DNA of 64,000 nt from Bordetella parapertussis (GTDB lineage: Bacteria > Pseudomonadota > Gammaproteobacteria > Burkholderiales > Burkholderiaceae_A), in assembly GCA_945862985.1 (NCBI GenBank), contig CAMAZF010000009.1, forward strand, positions 16,316 through 80,315. The letters run 5' to 3'. Of this stretch, positions 9,274 to 17,016 are shown piece after piece (position 1 is the stretch's first letter; each line of letters starts with the position of its first letter). A program made the translations under genes and the position numbers. The notes beneath the pieces are model-generated. The model saw only the letters and a list, made by a program, of their open reading frames with translations. It was not told where the DNA came from and did not search any database.

Positions 9274-10119
9274 TTATTTCTGTTGGCTTCCGGCCTGGTG
9301 TTGATACACCCGCACGTATTCCACTTCCATGGCAACCGGAAAGATCGAATCGTCAACCGGTCCGCCCAGGTCTCCCCCAATCGCGATGTTCAGGATGAGA
9401 AACTGAGGGGCGTCAAATGGCCACCCCCTTGGTCCCACGTCGGTCTTTGGATAACGCATGAAGGATTGGCCATCCACGCCGAAAGTCACGCCATTGGGTG
9501 TCCAGTGCATCTGGTAGCGGTGGAAGCGCTGGCACGCGTCTGGCACCCGCGTTGAGCCGCTAAAGGCCTGACCCGCATGTCCCATCGCAACGTGCACGGC
9601 GCTGGAAGTGTGCTCCGGATTGCTTCCGACATGTTCCATGATGTCCAGCTCGCCGTCGTCTGGCCAGCGCCCCCCAACTCCCAGAGTCCAGATGGCCGGC
9701 CAGGTACCCTTACCGCAAGGCATCTTTGCACTCACCTCAAAAAAGCCATACGTCCACTGCGCCAATCCACGCGTCAGTAGGCGCGCGGAGGTGTAGGGCT
9801 GTCCCCCCCAGTCCGCAGCTGATTTAAGTGCCTCTTTCCGGGCATGAATCGTGAGCTTTCCATCGCGCACGACCGCATTCTCTAGCCGAGATTGCGTGTA
9901 GTACTGACGCTCATTGTTGTACCAGCCCTCCTTGTTTCGGTGGGTGTCATACGTCCATCGGGTGGGATCCGGCAGGCCAGGCTGATCGAACTCGTCTGCC
10001 CATACGAGCCGGTAATGACCGGGGGGCTCAAATGGGCCAGCGGATGCAGTGGAGTGAACAAGGCAGAAGAGGCTCAGAGCCAAACCAGCCCTCTGAAGGG
10101 CTGTTGTAAGAACGCTCAT
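9274..10119 (-). CDS. GH16 endo-beta-1,3(4)-glucanase (laminarinase-like), secreted
   Basis: A 281-residue protein with a signal peptide ending near residue 27 (STASA). The catalytic signature E-L-D-I-M-E of glycoside hydrolase family 16 is intact, with E157 as nucleophile, D159, and E162 as acid/base. Flanking W-P-A-I-W and E-H-V-G are also typical of bacterial laminarinases and lichenases. It should cut internal beta-1,3 or mixed beta-1,3/1,4 glucan bonds outside the cytoplasm. The ATG at 10119 is chosen because GGAG lies 9 bases upstream, inside the end of the ATPase gene. It is the last gene of the ABC importer operon, so its products are presumably the importer's substrates. Confidence 0.9.
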   Translation of the reverse strand: MSVLTTALQRAGLALSLFCLVHSTASAGPFEPPGHYRLVWADEFDQPGLPDPTRWTYDTHRNKEGWYNNERQYYTQSRLENAVVRDGKLTIHARKEALKSAADWGGQPYTSARLLTRGLAQWTYGFFEVSAKMPCGKGTWPAIWTLGVGGRWPDDGELDIMEHVGSNPEHTSSAVHVAMGHAGQAFSGSTRVPDACQRFHRYQMHWTPNGVTFGVDGQSFMRYPKTDVGPRGWPFDAPQFLILNIAIGGDLGGPVDDSIFPVAMEVEYVRVYQHQAGSQQK

Positions 10120-10120
10120 G

Positions 10121-11182
10121 TCAGTGGTCTCCTTGCGATGGGGGATCAAACAAAAGGGTATGTCCGGGATTCAACCCGAGAGTCAATTGGGCGCCGGAGG
10201 AGAGTGAAGCATCGTTCTCCGTGGTCCTCACCCGGAACAACTCGGTGAGCCCGTCGATCTGAAGGTGCAGAATGCTTGACTCTCCCAGGTGCTCGGCCAT
10301 TGCCACCCGAGCTGGTATTCCGCCCCCCTTGGGGTTCACCGTTACATGCTCAGCGCGGACAGCGGCGAGCTGCTCCGATGGCTTCGTCTTGAGTCCCTGA
10401 ATGAGGGAGGCCCATAGCTGCTGGTGGGCTGACGATGCACCCTGGTCGGGGGAGCGCACCACATTGATCTTTGGGGTGCCCAAAAATTCAGCCACGAAAA
10501 GGCTGTTGGGGCGGTTGTAGAGGTCCAGTGGAGATCCCAGTTGCTCAATACGACCGTCTCGCATCACAGCAATTCGGTCGCCAAGCGTCATGGCTTCTAC
10601 CTGGTCATGGGTGACATAGACCATCGTGGTTTTGAGTTCCTGGTGCAGTCTAGCCAGCTCAATTCGCATGTCGGTTCGAAGTGAAGCATCCAAGTTGGAG
10701 AGTGGCTCGTCGAAGAGGAAAACGCGGGGCTTTCTGACAATGGCTCGCCCAATCGCAACCCGCTGTCGCTGACCTCCAGATAGATGTTTAGGGTAGCGAC
10801 CCAGTAACTCGGAGATTCGAAGGGCCTGAGCAGCTTCGTGAACTGCCTGTTCCCGTTCCTTGCGCGCCACGCCGGCCATCTTCAATGCAAAACCCATGTT
10901 CTCAAACACGGTCATGTGGGGGTAGAGCGCGTAGTTCTGAAAGACCATCGCTGCACCGCGATCAGCGGGGTGAACGTCGTTCATCCGCTCGTCATCGATG
11001 AAAAGATCGCCGCCGCTGATGTCCTCAAGCCCCGCAATCATGCGAAGCAGCGTGGACTTTCCACATCCTGAAGGTCCCACCAGAATCAAGAACTCCCCTT
11101 GGTGGATATCGAGATCAATCCCTCGGATGACCTCCTGTTGGCCGTAACGCTTCACCAGGCCGCGAAGACTCAGCTGGCCCAT
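10121..11182 (-). CDS. Sugar ABC transporter ATP-binding protein (MalK/UgpC type)
   Basis: A 353-residue ATPase. Walker A (GPSGCGKS, residues 36-43), the LSGGQ signature, Walker B (VFLFDEP) and the H-loop (YVTHD) are all present. The C-terminal 120 residues form the TOBE/OB regulatory region of the MalK/UgpC/CUT1 family. It energises import through the two permeases upstream. The ATG at 11182 is used because the annotated conserved start (G-Q-L-S-L-R-G-L) begins there; upstream codons to 11230 lie inside the GH1 gene. Clustering with GH16 and GH1 suggests uptake of beta-gluco-oligosaccharides. Confidence 0.93.
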   Translation of the reverse strand: MGQLSLRGLVKRYGQQEVIRGIDLDIHQGEFLILVGPSGCGKSTLLRMIAGLEDISGGDLFIDDERMNDVHPADRGAAMVFQNYALYPHMTVFENMGFALKMAGVARKEREQAVHEAAQALRISELLGRYPKHLSGGQRQRVAIGRAIVRKPRVFLFDEPLSNLDASLRTDMRIELARLHQELKTTMVYVTHDQVEAMTLGDRIAVMRDGRIEQLGSPLDLYNRPNSLFVAEFLGTPKINVVRSPDQGASSAHQQLWASLIQGLKTKPSEQLAAVRAEHVTVNPKGGGIPARVAMAEHLGESSILHLQIDGLTELFRVRTTENDASLSSGAQLTLGLNPGHTLLFDPPSQGDH

Positions 11183-11186
11183 CACG

Positions 11187-12542
11187 TTAGGCGCTTCGCT
11201 TGGACTGATGAAACACCCGGGCGGACTCAAGAAAGTCCCGGTACCAAATAGCGCTGGTCTTAGGGGTGCGCTTCAGTGTGTTGTAGTCCACGTGGACAAT
11301 TCCGAATCGCTTTTCATAGCCACTGGCCCACTCAAAGTTGTCCATGAGGCTCCAGACCATATAGCCAGTGACACGAACGCCTTGCTCCATGGCGTGAGCG
11401 ACGGCTTGAATATGGGTACGCAGGTAGTCAAGCCTGTCGAGATCGTGCACTTGTCCGTTGACCTGCGGATCTTTGAATGCACCACCGTTCTCCGTGATGA
11501 TGATGTCTGGCAGGTTGTAATCTCGATGAAGTAAGAGCAATAGATCGGTGAGGCCCTTGGGGTATACCTCCCAGCCCATCTCGGTGAGAGGCAGCCCGAG
11601 GGATTTTAGATCGACGGGACCACTCGCGCTCGATACCTGGCGGGTGTAGTAGTTCACGCCGAGATAGTCGATGGGGGTGGCAATGATCGCCATATCTCCC
11701 GCCTGGATGACGGGTGCGTCATCACCCAATTCATCGAGCACCTCCTGGGGGTAGTGGCCTTTGAACAGGGGGTCCGCATACCAGCGGCGCCCCTTGGCGT
11801 CACCCATATGGGCACTTGCCACATCGGCAGAGTCATTCGATGCCGGCTCAATCGGCGAGAGGTTTAATACGATGCCAAGAGGCAAGCGACAGCCAGCCTC
11901 ACGGAGTGCACGCACGGCCATACCATGGCTCAACAGCAGGTGATGAGACACCTGTATGGCCACACGACGATCCTGAATACCCGGGGCGAAGATACCAGTC
12001 TCATGCCCGAGCACGGCCATCACCCAGGGCTCATTGTGGGTGGTGATGGCAGCGACTCGGCTGCCCAGCCTTGCATAGACCCCGAGCGCATATCCCACAA
12101 AGTGATCCACGGTATCGCGAGACGCCCAGCCGCCACGATCCTGCAAGTGTTGAGGGAGGTCCCAATGGTTCAGGGTGAGGTGGGGTTCAATGCCGCGTGC
12201 ACGAAGCCCGTCGACGAGGCGCTCGTAGAAGGAGAGGCCTGATTCGTTCCAGTCCCCCACACCCAGTGGCTGCACACGTGGCCAGGAAATGGAGAAGCGA
12301 TAGGCATTCACGCCAAGTGAGGCGATGAGGTCAAGGTCCTCATCCAAGCGGTGATAGTGGTCGCATGCGATGTCACCATTGCTGTGGTCTGCAATGGCCC
12401 CGGGTTTGCGACAGAAACGATCCCAAATGGACTCTCCTTTGCCGGATTCCTTTGCTGCGCCCTCAATTTGAAACGCACTGGTTGCGACGCCCCAAATGAA
12501 CTCAGGCGGAAATTGGGTAGAGAGCTTGAGATCTTCAAACAT
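11187..12542 (-). CDS. GH1 beta-glucosidase
   Basis: A 451-residue cytoplasmic enzyme with no signal peptide. Family 1 glycoside hydrolase motifs are complete: the N-terminal F-x-W-G-V-A-T-S-A-x-Q-x-E-G, acid/base E171 in T-H-N-E-P-W and nucleophile E351 in I-T-E-N-G. It should hydrolyse imported cellobiose- or laminaribiose-type disaccharides to glucose. Length matches the family (about 440-460). It sits between the permease and ATPase genes of the importer, 24 bases after the permease stop, a strong sign that the imported sugar is its substrate. Confidence 0.95.
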   Translation of the reverse strand: MFEDLKLSTQFPPEFIWGVATSAFQIEGAAKESGKGESIWDRFCRKPGAIADHSNGDIACDHYHRLDEDLDLIASLGVNAYRFSISWPRVQPLGVGDWNESGLSFYERLVDGLRARGIEPHLTLNHWDLPQHLQDRGGWASRDTVDHFVGYALGVYARLGSRVAAITTHNEPWVMAVLGHETGIFAPGIQDRRVAIQVSHHLLLSHGMAVRALREAGCRLPLGIVLNLSPIEPASNDSADVASAHMGDAKGRRWYADPLFKGHYPQEVLDELGDDAPVIQAGDMAIIATPIDYLGVNYYTRQVSSASGPVDLKSLGLPLTEMGWEVYPKGLTDLLLLLHRDYNLPDIIITENGGAFKDPQVNGQVHDLDRLDYLRTHIQAVAHAMEQGVRVTGYMVWSLMDNFEWASGYEKRFGIVHVDYNTLKRTPKTSAIWYRDFLESARVFHQSKRSA

Positions 12543-12566
12543 AGTCTGCTTTCAGGAAAAAGGGCT

Positions 12567-13391
12567 TCACTTCACGGCGCCCGAGGTTAAGCCGGCAATC
12601 AATTGGCGAGAGAAAATGACGAACAAGATCAGCAGCGGGATAGTGGCAATCGCTGAACCCGCCATAAGGGCGCCCCACTCGGTATTCACGGGCGATTGGA
12701 GGCTTCTTAACGCCAGCGGCAGGGTGTAATTCTCTACGCTGCGCATCACCACCAGCGGGCTCATGAAGTTATTCCATGACGCAATGAACGTCACCAGGCC
12801 GAGGGTTCCCAAGGCAGGTCTGAGCAGGGGGATCACAATCCGCCAGAAGATTCCGAATTCTCCGCAGCCATCCATACGGGCAGCCTCAATGAGTTCACGA
12901 GGTATCGAGGAGATCGCGAACTGGCGCATGAGGAAGATCCCAAAGGCGCTCGCTGCACCTGGGATGTAAAGGGCCCGGTGTTCGTCAATCCAGCCGAAGG
13001 CGTCCATGATCATAAAAGTGGGAATCATGTTCATGAAGGTGGGCAACAACATGGTGGACATGACCAGCGCGAACAGTGCCTTCTTGTAGCGAAACTCCAT
13101 GAGCGCAAAGGCGTACCCTGCCATGGAGCAAAACAGCAGCGTCAATGCGGTAGAAGCCAACGCGACGTAAATACTCCAGCCAAGGTTCCGCCAGAAAGGA
13201 AGACGCTCTGTGAGGATCTCGAGATTCGTCAGAAAGTGTGTGCCAAACCAGTACGGAGGAGGGAGATCAAAAATATCGGCTCGAGAGTGAGTGGCGAAAA
13301 CAAACATGAAGTAAAAGGGCGCAAGCATGACCAAGCATCCAACCCCAACCGTGCTGTAGGCGCCGGCTTTGGACATGGTTTGAATGTTCAC
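12567..13391 (-). CDS. Sugar ABC transporter permease (MalG/CUT1 type)
   Basis: A 274-residue membrane protein with six predicted helices. The cytoplasmic loop carries the EAA-type motif, R-E-L-I-E-A-A-R-M-D-G-C-G, followed by F-x-R-I-V-I-P-L-L-R-P. This is the second permease of the CUT1 importer. It begins one base after the stop codon of the first permease at 13392, so the two subunits are almost certainly co-translated. Substrate is inferred from the glucanase and glucosidase neighbours, not from its own sequence. Confidence 0.93.
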   Translation of the reverse strand: MNIQTMSKAGAYSTVGVGCLVMLAPFYFMFVFATHSRADIFDLPPPYWFGTHFLTNLEILTERLPFWRNLGWSIYVALASTALTLLFCSMAGYAFALMEFRYKKALFALVMSTMLLPTFMNMIPTFMIMDAFGWIDEHRALYIPGAASAFGIFLMRQFAISSIPRELIEAARMDGCGEFGIFWRIVIPLLRPALGTLGLVTFIASWNNFMSPLVVMRSVENYTLPLALRSLQSPVNTEWGALMAGSAIATIPLLILFVIFSRQLIAGLTSGAVK

Positions 13392-14318
13392 CTAGTGGGC
13401 TCCTCGTGCGGGCTGATCGTCTCGGTCGCGAAACGCGCGACTCATCAGGTAGGTCAACCCCGCCACCACCAAGAAGAGCAACCAAGACATGGCACTGGCT
13501 CCACCAAAGTCATTGAAGTCAAAGGCCATGCGATAGAGGTACAAAGCGGCAGTCATTCCGGCTTGGTCTGAGCCGCCACTGCCACCTGTCAAAATGAAGG
13601 GCTCCTCAAAGAGCTGCAATCCGCCGATGAGGCTCAAGGTTAAACCGAAGAACATCATTGGCTTTAGGCTCGGGATGGTGATGTACCAGAACTGTTGCCA
13701 CGACGATGCACCATCAATGGTCGCTGCCTCGTAGAGATCTCGAGGGATGGACTGAAGTGCAGCCAAGTAAAGCACTACGTTGAAGCCGACAAATCGCCAG
13801 AACACCACAAAGGCGATTGCGGGCTTGATGGTGCTCGGGTCATTCAACCAGTCGATAGGCAGGATTCCCATCACCGACCGCAGGGCGCTATTGATCATGC
13901 CGAATTCAGTCGAAAAGAGAGCGCTGAACATGATGGAGATGGCGACCGTGGAGGTGATGTAGGGCACGAAGTAGGCCGCCATGACACCATTTCGAAGTCG
14001 TCGAAAAGCGGAGTGAATGAAGACGGCTAATGGGATCGCCACCAGGTGCTGTGGAACCCCCGAAGCGACCGCGAGCCAGGCAGTATTTCCGAGTGACTTC
14101 CAGAACCATTCGTCTTGGATGGAGAACAGGAAGTTCTCCCAGCCGACAAACTCCATATAGGCGAGGCCGCTGGTGGGCTCCCACGACTGGAAAGCTAAGT
14201 AGAGCGAGAACAGAAGCGGAAACAGCCCAAAAACCATAAACAGAATCAGAAAGGGGCTGATAAATACGTACGGGGCTACCCTCGGAGACAGTCGAATCTG
14301 GCGTCGGGTGATATTCAT
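13392..14318 (-). CDS. Sugar ABC transporter permease (MalF/CUT1 type)
   Basis: A 308-residue membrane protein with six helices and an EAA loop, D-L-Y-E-A-A-T-I-D-G-A-S, followed by W-Y-I-T-I-P-S-L-K-P. It is the first permease of the CUT1 importer. Its start follows the substrate-binding protein stop by two bases. It lacks the large periplasmic loop of enterobacterial MalF, as is normal for the broader CUT1 family. Confidence 0.93.
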   Translation of the reverse strand: MNITRRQIRLSPRVAPYVFISPFLILFMVFGLFPLLFSLYLAFQSWEPTSGLAYMEFVGWENFLFSIQDEWFWKSLGNTAWLAVASGVPQHLVAIPLAVFIHSAFRRLRNGVMAAYFVPYITSTVAISIMFSALFSTEFGMINSALRSVMGILPIDWLNDPSTIKPAIAFVVFWRFVGFNVVLYLAALQSIPRDLYEAATIDGASSWQQFWYITIPSLKPMMFFGLTLSLIGGLQLFEEPFILTGGSGGSDQAGMTAALYLYRMAFDFNDFGGASAMSWLLFLVVAGLTYLMSRAFRDRDDQPARGAH

Positions 14319-14320
14319 GT

Positions 14321-15607
14321 CTAGCGCCTTGCCCTTCGCTCAATCAGTCTTTGCGCATCGGCCAGAGCCCTGTCAATGCTCTTGCGATTCCCCAACACGT
14401 TGTCGAGCTCAATGTTGATGACTTCCTCTGCAAACTTCGACTGCTTGTGGACTTGAGTTGCTGTGATTTGGCGGGCCGCATCCCGCCAGAGGAGTCGGGC
14501 TGGCTGGCCGCCCAGAAAATCAATCGGCGCTTCGAAGAAAGGGTCTCGGTGGGTTTCAGCCAGCGCGGGAAAAGCGTCTTGAGACTTAAAGGCCTCGAGC
14601 TGCAGCTGCGCATCCAAGGTCAGCATTTGAATAAAGGCCCAGGCAAGCAGCTTATTCTGTTCTTGGGCCCGTCTGGGGATGGCATAGAAGGTGCCGCCAT
14701 AGTCCACGAAAGTGCGTTCGGGCAGGTGCCCCACTCGCCAGAGTCCCTTTGTAGAGGGCGCAACCCAGTTCGACATCTGGCCGACCATCCACGCTCCCGT
14801 GAGGTCGGTCGCAATGGTGCCTCTTCGAAACCCCTCTGCCCACTCGTTTGACCATGAATTGACGCGGGCGTCCAGCCCGAGGCGGCGTACCTCTCGAGCG
14901 AGCTCAAAGGCCCGCCGAAACCGAGGGGACTCGACGTTGGCTTGAGACTGAGCGTCAAAATACAGCCCGTCGCCGGGCTGAAGGCCAACCCTGATGAGAA
15001 TGTCCTTGACCGTTCGCGCGTTGCCGACCAAAAAGGCGCCTGTGGACCCCTTGATCCGTCGGCCAGCGGCTACATAGCCCTCCCATGTGTTTGAGAGATC
15101 GGCAGGTGTGAGGCCTGATCTTCTGAGCAGGTCCTGTCTGTAGAGCATGGTGCCGGGGCCAATATCTGTGGGAACGGCAATCCGTTCATTGCGTTGATTC
15201 AGGGTCTGTCCGTAGGCGTACGGCACAAACCGCTCCGCAAGCGCATCGATGTTGTAGGGGGGCTTCGAGAGGTCTTCAAGTCCAAAGCCGTGGGAGAAGC
15301 GCCCCACGTAGCTTGCCTCTAGCGCCATCACATCCGGGAGTCGCACACTCGTCGAGAGCGCGGTGGTCATCGCGGTGTGATGATCGGCATATTGACGACT
15401 GACCAAGTCAACCTGAACCTGCGGAAAGGCCTCACGGAATCGGGGTAGCGCAGATCTGACAATCTCGTCCACCAAAGGAAATGCTGCAACGGTGATGCGT
15501 CTGCTGGTAGACCCCTGTGGCCAGGCCTGTGATGCCAGACCAAGCCCGGCTGAACTGGTCAGGCCCATCAAGAGTTGACGTCGCTGTCCGTGTGGGGTGT
15601 GCGTCAT
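14321..15607 (-). CDS. Sugar ABC transporter substrate-binding protein
   Basis: A 428-residue periplasmic protein, first gene of the importer operon. The N-terminus has two Arg residues at 9-10 followed by a hydrophobic segment and an A-W-P-Q region, compatible with Sec or Tat export; no lipobox Cys is seen. The mature part matches extracellular solute-binding protein family 1 (MalE/UgpB type). A strong promoter with a LacI-type operator lies 24-68 bases upstream of its start. The bound sugar is probably a beta-gluco-oligosaccharide, inferred from neighbouring GH16 and GH1 enzymes. Confidence 0.88.
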   Translation of the reverse strand: MTHTPHGQRRQLLMGLTSSAGLGLASQAWPQGSTSRRITVAAFPLVDEIVRSALPRFREAFPQVQVDLVSRQYADHHTAMTTALSTSVRLPDVMALEASYVGRFSHGFGLEDLSKPPYNIDALAERFVPYAYGQTLNQRNERIAVPTDIGPGTMLYRQDLLRRSGLTPADLSNTWEGYVAAGRRIKGSTGAFLVGNARTVKDILIRVGLQPGDGLYFDAQSQANVESPRFRRAFELAREVRRLGLDARVNSWSNEWAEGFRRGTIATDLTGAWMVGQMSNWVAPSTKGLWRVGHLPERTFVDYGGTFYAIPRRAQEQNKLLAWAFIQMLTLDAQLQLEAFKSQDAFPALAETHRDPFFEAPIDFLGGQPARLLWRDAARQITATQVHKQSKFAEEVINIELDNVLGNRKSIDRALADAQRLIERRARR

Positions 15608-15630
15608 TTAGGCCCGTGCAAGACGATTTA

Positions 15631-15675
15631 TGAAAGCGGTTTCAAATTATGCTGACCGCTCGCCGTCACTGTCAA
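15631..15675 (-). promoter_or_regulatory. Promoter and LacI-type operator of the glucan ABC operon
   Basis: On the minus strand a perfect -35 TTGACA (15675-15670) is followed after 18 bases by a -10 CATAAT (15651-15646, five of six matches). Directly downstream lies the palindrome TGAAACCGCTTTCA (15644-15631), which would cover the transcription start. Its core resembles the TGAAA-N4-TTTCA operators found before the TonB receptor. This geometry is typical of direct repression by a LacI-family protein, here presumably the adjacent regulator. Confidence 0.8.
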
Positions 15676-15693
15676 ATAAGGGATTGCCTTACC

Positions 15694-16737
15694 TCAGGCG
15701 GAGGTCGATTCGCGTGCGATGACCTTGGGACCAGGCAGTTGAAGGCTGGGTTTCTCTCCGCGAAGAAGCCCGAGAATGGCAGAGGCTGCGCATTGGCCAA
15801 GCTCATATGCAGGGTGGTGAATGGTGCTGAGGGGCGGGGTGCTGTAGCGAGAGATCGAAAGGTCGTCAAAGCCCATGACAGCAACGTCCCCGGGAATCAG
15901 AAGGCCCCGACGGTGGAGTGCAAGGCAGGCGCCAAGCGCCATCTGATCATTGGCTGCAAACAGAGCAGTGAATCGCCGGCGTGTATCGAGCAGCCGCTCA
16001 GTCGCGAGTAGGCCGCTTTCCTCGTGAAACAACCCCTGCCCAATGAGTTCTGGGTCGAAGGCAATACCAGCCTCCGCCAGCGCGGACTGGTAGCCCTTCA
16101 GCCGCTCGTTTGCATCGGGGTGCTCTGCGTTGCCGGCGATAAAGGCGATGCGCCGATGCCCAAGTGAAATGAGGTGTTGTGTCGCTAACCTTGCACCGAG
16201 CTGGTTGTCAAAGTGCAAGCTAAAAAGGTTTGGTGCCTTCAGCGATCGTCCTGTGGCAACCACCGGAAGCTGCTTGGCCGTGGCCTTGAGTGCGGCATCA
16301 CTCAGCCGGCCTGTCAGCACAATAATTCCGTCGACGCGCCGAGACCGGAGCATGTCTATGCAGCGAGCCTCCTCCGAGGCATTCCAGTGTCCGCTGACAA
16401 AAAGAGGGCTGTATCCGGCTCGATCGAGTTCGTCTTCAATTCCTCGAAGTGCGACACCGTAGAACGGACTGTCGATTGCCTGGGTGACCACACCAATGCT
16501 GAGTGTGCGGCCACCGGCCAAGCCGCGCGCCATGGGATTGGGCACAAACCCGAGCTTGGCGATGGCCTCATGAACCGCTTTACTTTTGCTTTCATGGACC
16601 GCTGCCGTGCCGTTGAGGATTCGCGAGACAGTGCTGGAAGAGACCCCTGCCGCTTTCGCCACCATGGAGAGTGTGACCGGGCCGGTGTCTTTGGATGACG
16701 GGGCAGGGCGAGGAGCGGACGCACGACGATTGGGCAT
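15694..16737 (-). CDS. LacI-family transcriptional regulator of the glucan locus
   Basis: A 347-residue regulator starting at the ATG at 16737; upstream in-frame codons extend to 16887 but do not align with the family. Residues about 20-70 form the LacI helix-turn-helix (V-T-L-S-M-V-A-K-A-A-G-V-S-S-S-T-V-S-R-I-L-N-G) and hinge helix. The rest is the periplasmic-binding-protein-like effector domain. It lies between the importer operon and the TonB receptor, and TGAAA-N4-TTTCA palindromes occur at both promoters. It therefore probably represses both units until a glucan-derived sugar is present. Confidence 0.92.
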   Translation of the reverse strand: MPNRRASAPRPAPSSKDTGPVTLSMVAKAAGVSSSTVSRILNGTAAVHESKSKAVHEAIAKLGFVPNPMARGLAGGRTLSIGVVTQAIDSPFYGVALRGIEDELDRAGYSPLFVSGHWNASEEARCIDMLRSRRVDGIIVLTGRLSDAALKATAKQLPVVATGRSLKAPNLFSLHFDNQLGARLATQHLISLGHRRIAFIAGNAEHPDANERLKGYQSALAEAGIAFDPELIGQGLFHEESGLLATERLLDTRRRFTALFAANDQMALGACLALHRRGLLIPGDVAVMGFDDLSISRYSTPPLSTIHHPAYELGQCAASAILGLLRGEKPSLQLPGPKVIARESTSA

Positions 16738-16893
16738 GGCTTTGAATGGAGCAGTGGCTGTGATGAGGAGTTTAGGGGTAAACCAGAGCGCAATGTCGCT
16801 TGGTCCTAAACCTTGACCGGCTGGCGCTGGTTCCGGCCATTTTGTTCGACATGGGGGAATTAGATCTAGGGTTTCTACGGGCGGCATAGGTCC

Positions 16894-16943
16894 TTGTCGG
16901 GAACAGATTTATTTCTTATTCTCCATCGTGAAAGCGTTTTCAC
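16894..16943 (+). promoter_or_regulatory. Probable TonB-receptor promoter with first LacI-type operator
   Basis: TTGTCG (16894-16899) and TATTCT (16917-16922) are separated by 17 bases and each match the sigma-70 hexamers at four positions. Five bases downstream is the near-palindrome GTGAAAGCGTTTTCAC (16928-16943), placed over the expected transcription start as at the ABC operon promoter. The same layout at both promoters supports control by one repressor. Confidence 0.65.
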
Positions 16944-16962
16944 AAACAAGTCCTGAATTTTT

Positions 16963-16976
16963 TGAAAGCGCTTTCA
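16963..16976 (+). promoter_or_regulatory. Second LacI-type operator before the TonB receptor
   Basis: TGAAAGCGCTTTCA is a perfect 14-base palindrome whose centre is 34 bases downstream of the first operator centre, about three helical turns. That phasing would allow two repressor dimers on the same face of the DNA. It lies 40 bases before the receptor start codon. Confidence 0.75.
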
Positions 16977-17016
16977 GATTCTTTTAACCAATGCATCACT
17001 TTCTGGGAGAACCCCC

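Noticed and set aside
9175..9290. tRNA-Ser as an integration site for the glucan locus
   Set aside because: I saw no integrase and no repeat of the tRNA 3' end downstream in the window, and the base composition does not change abruptly.
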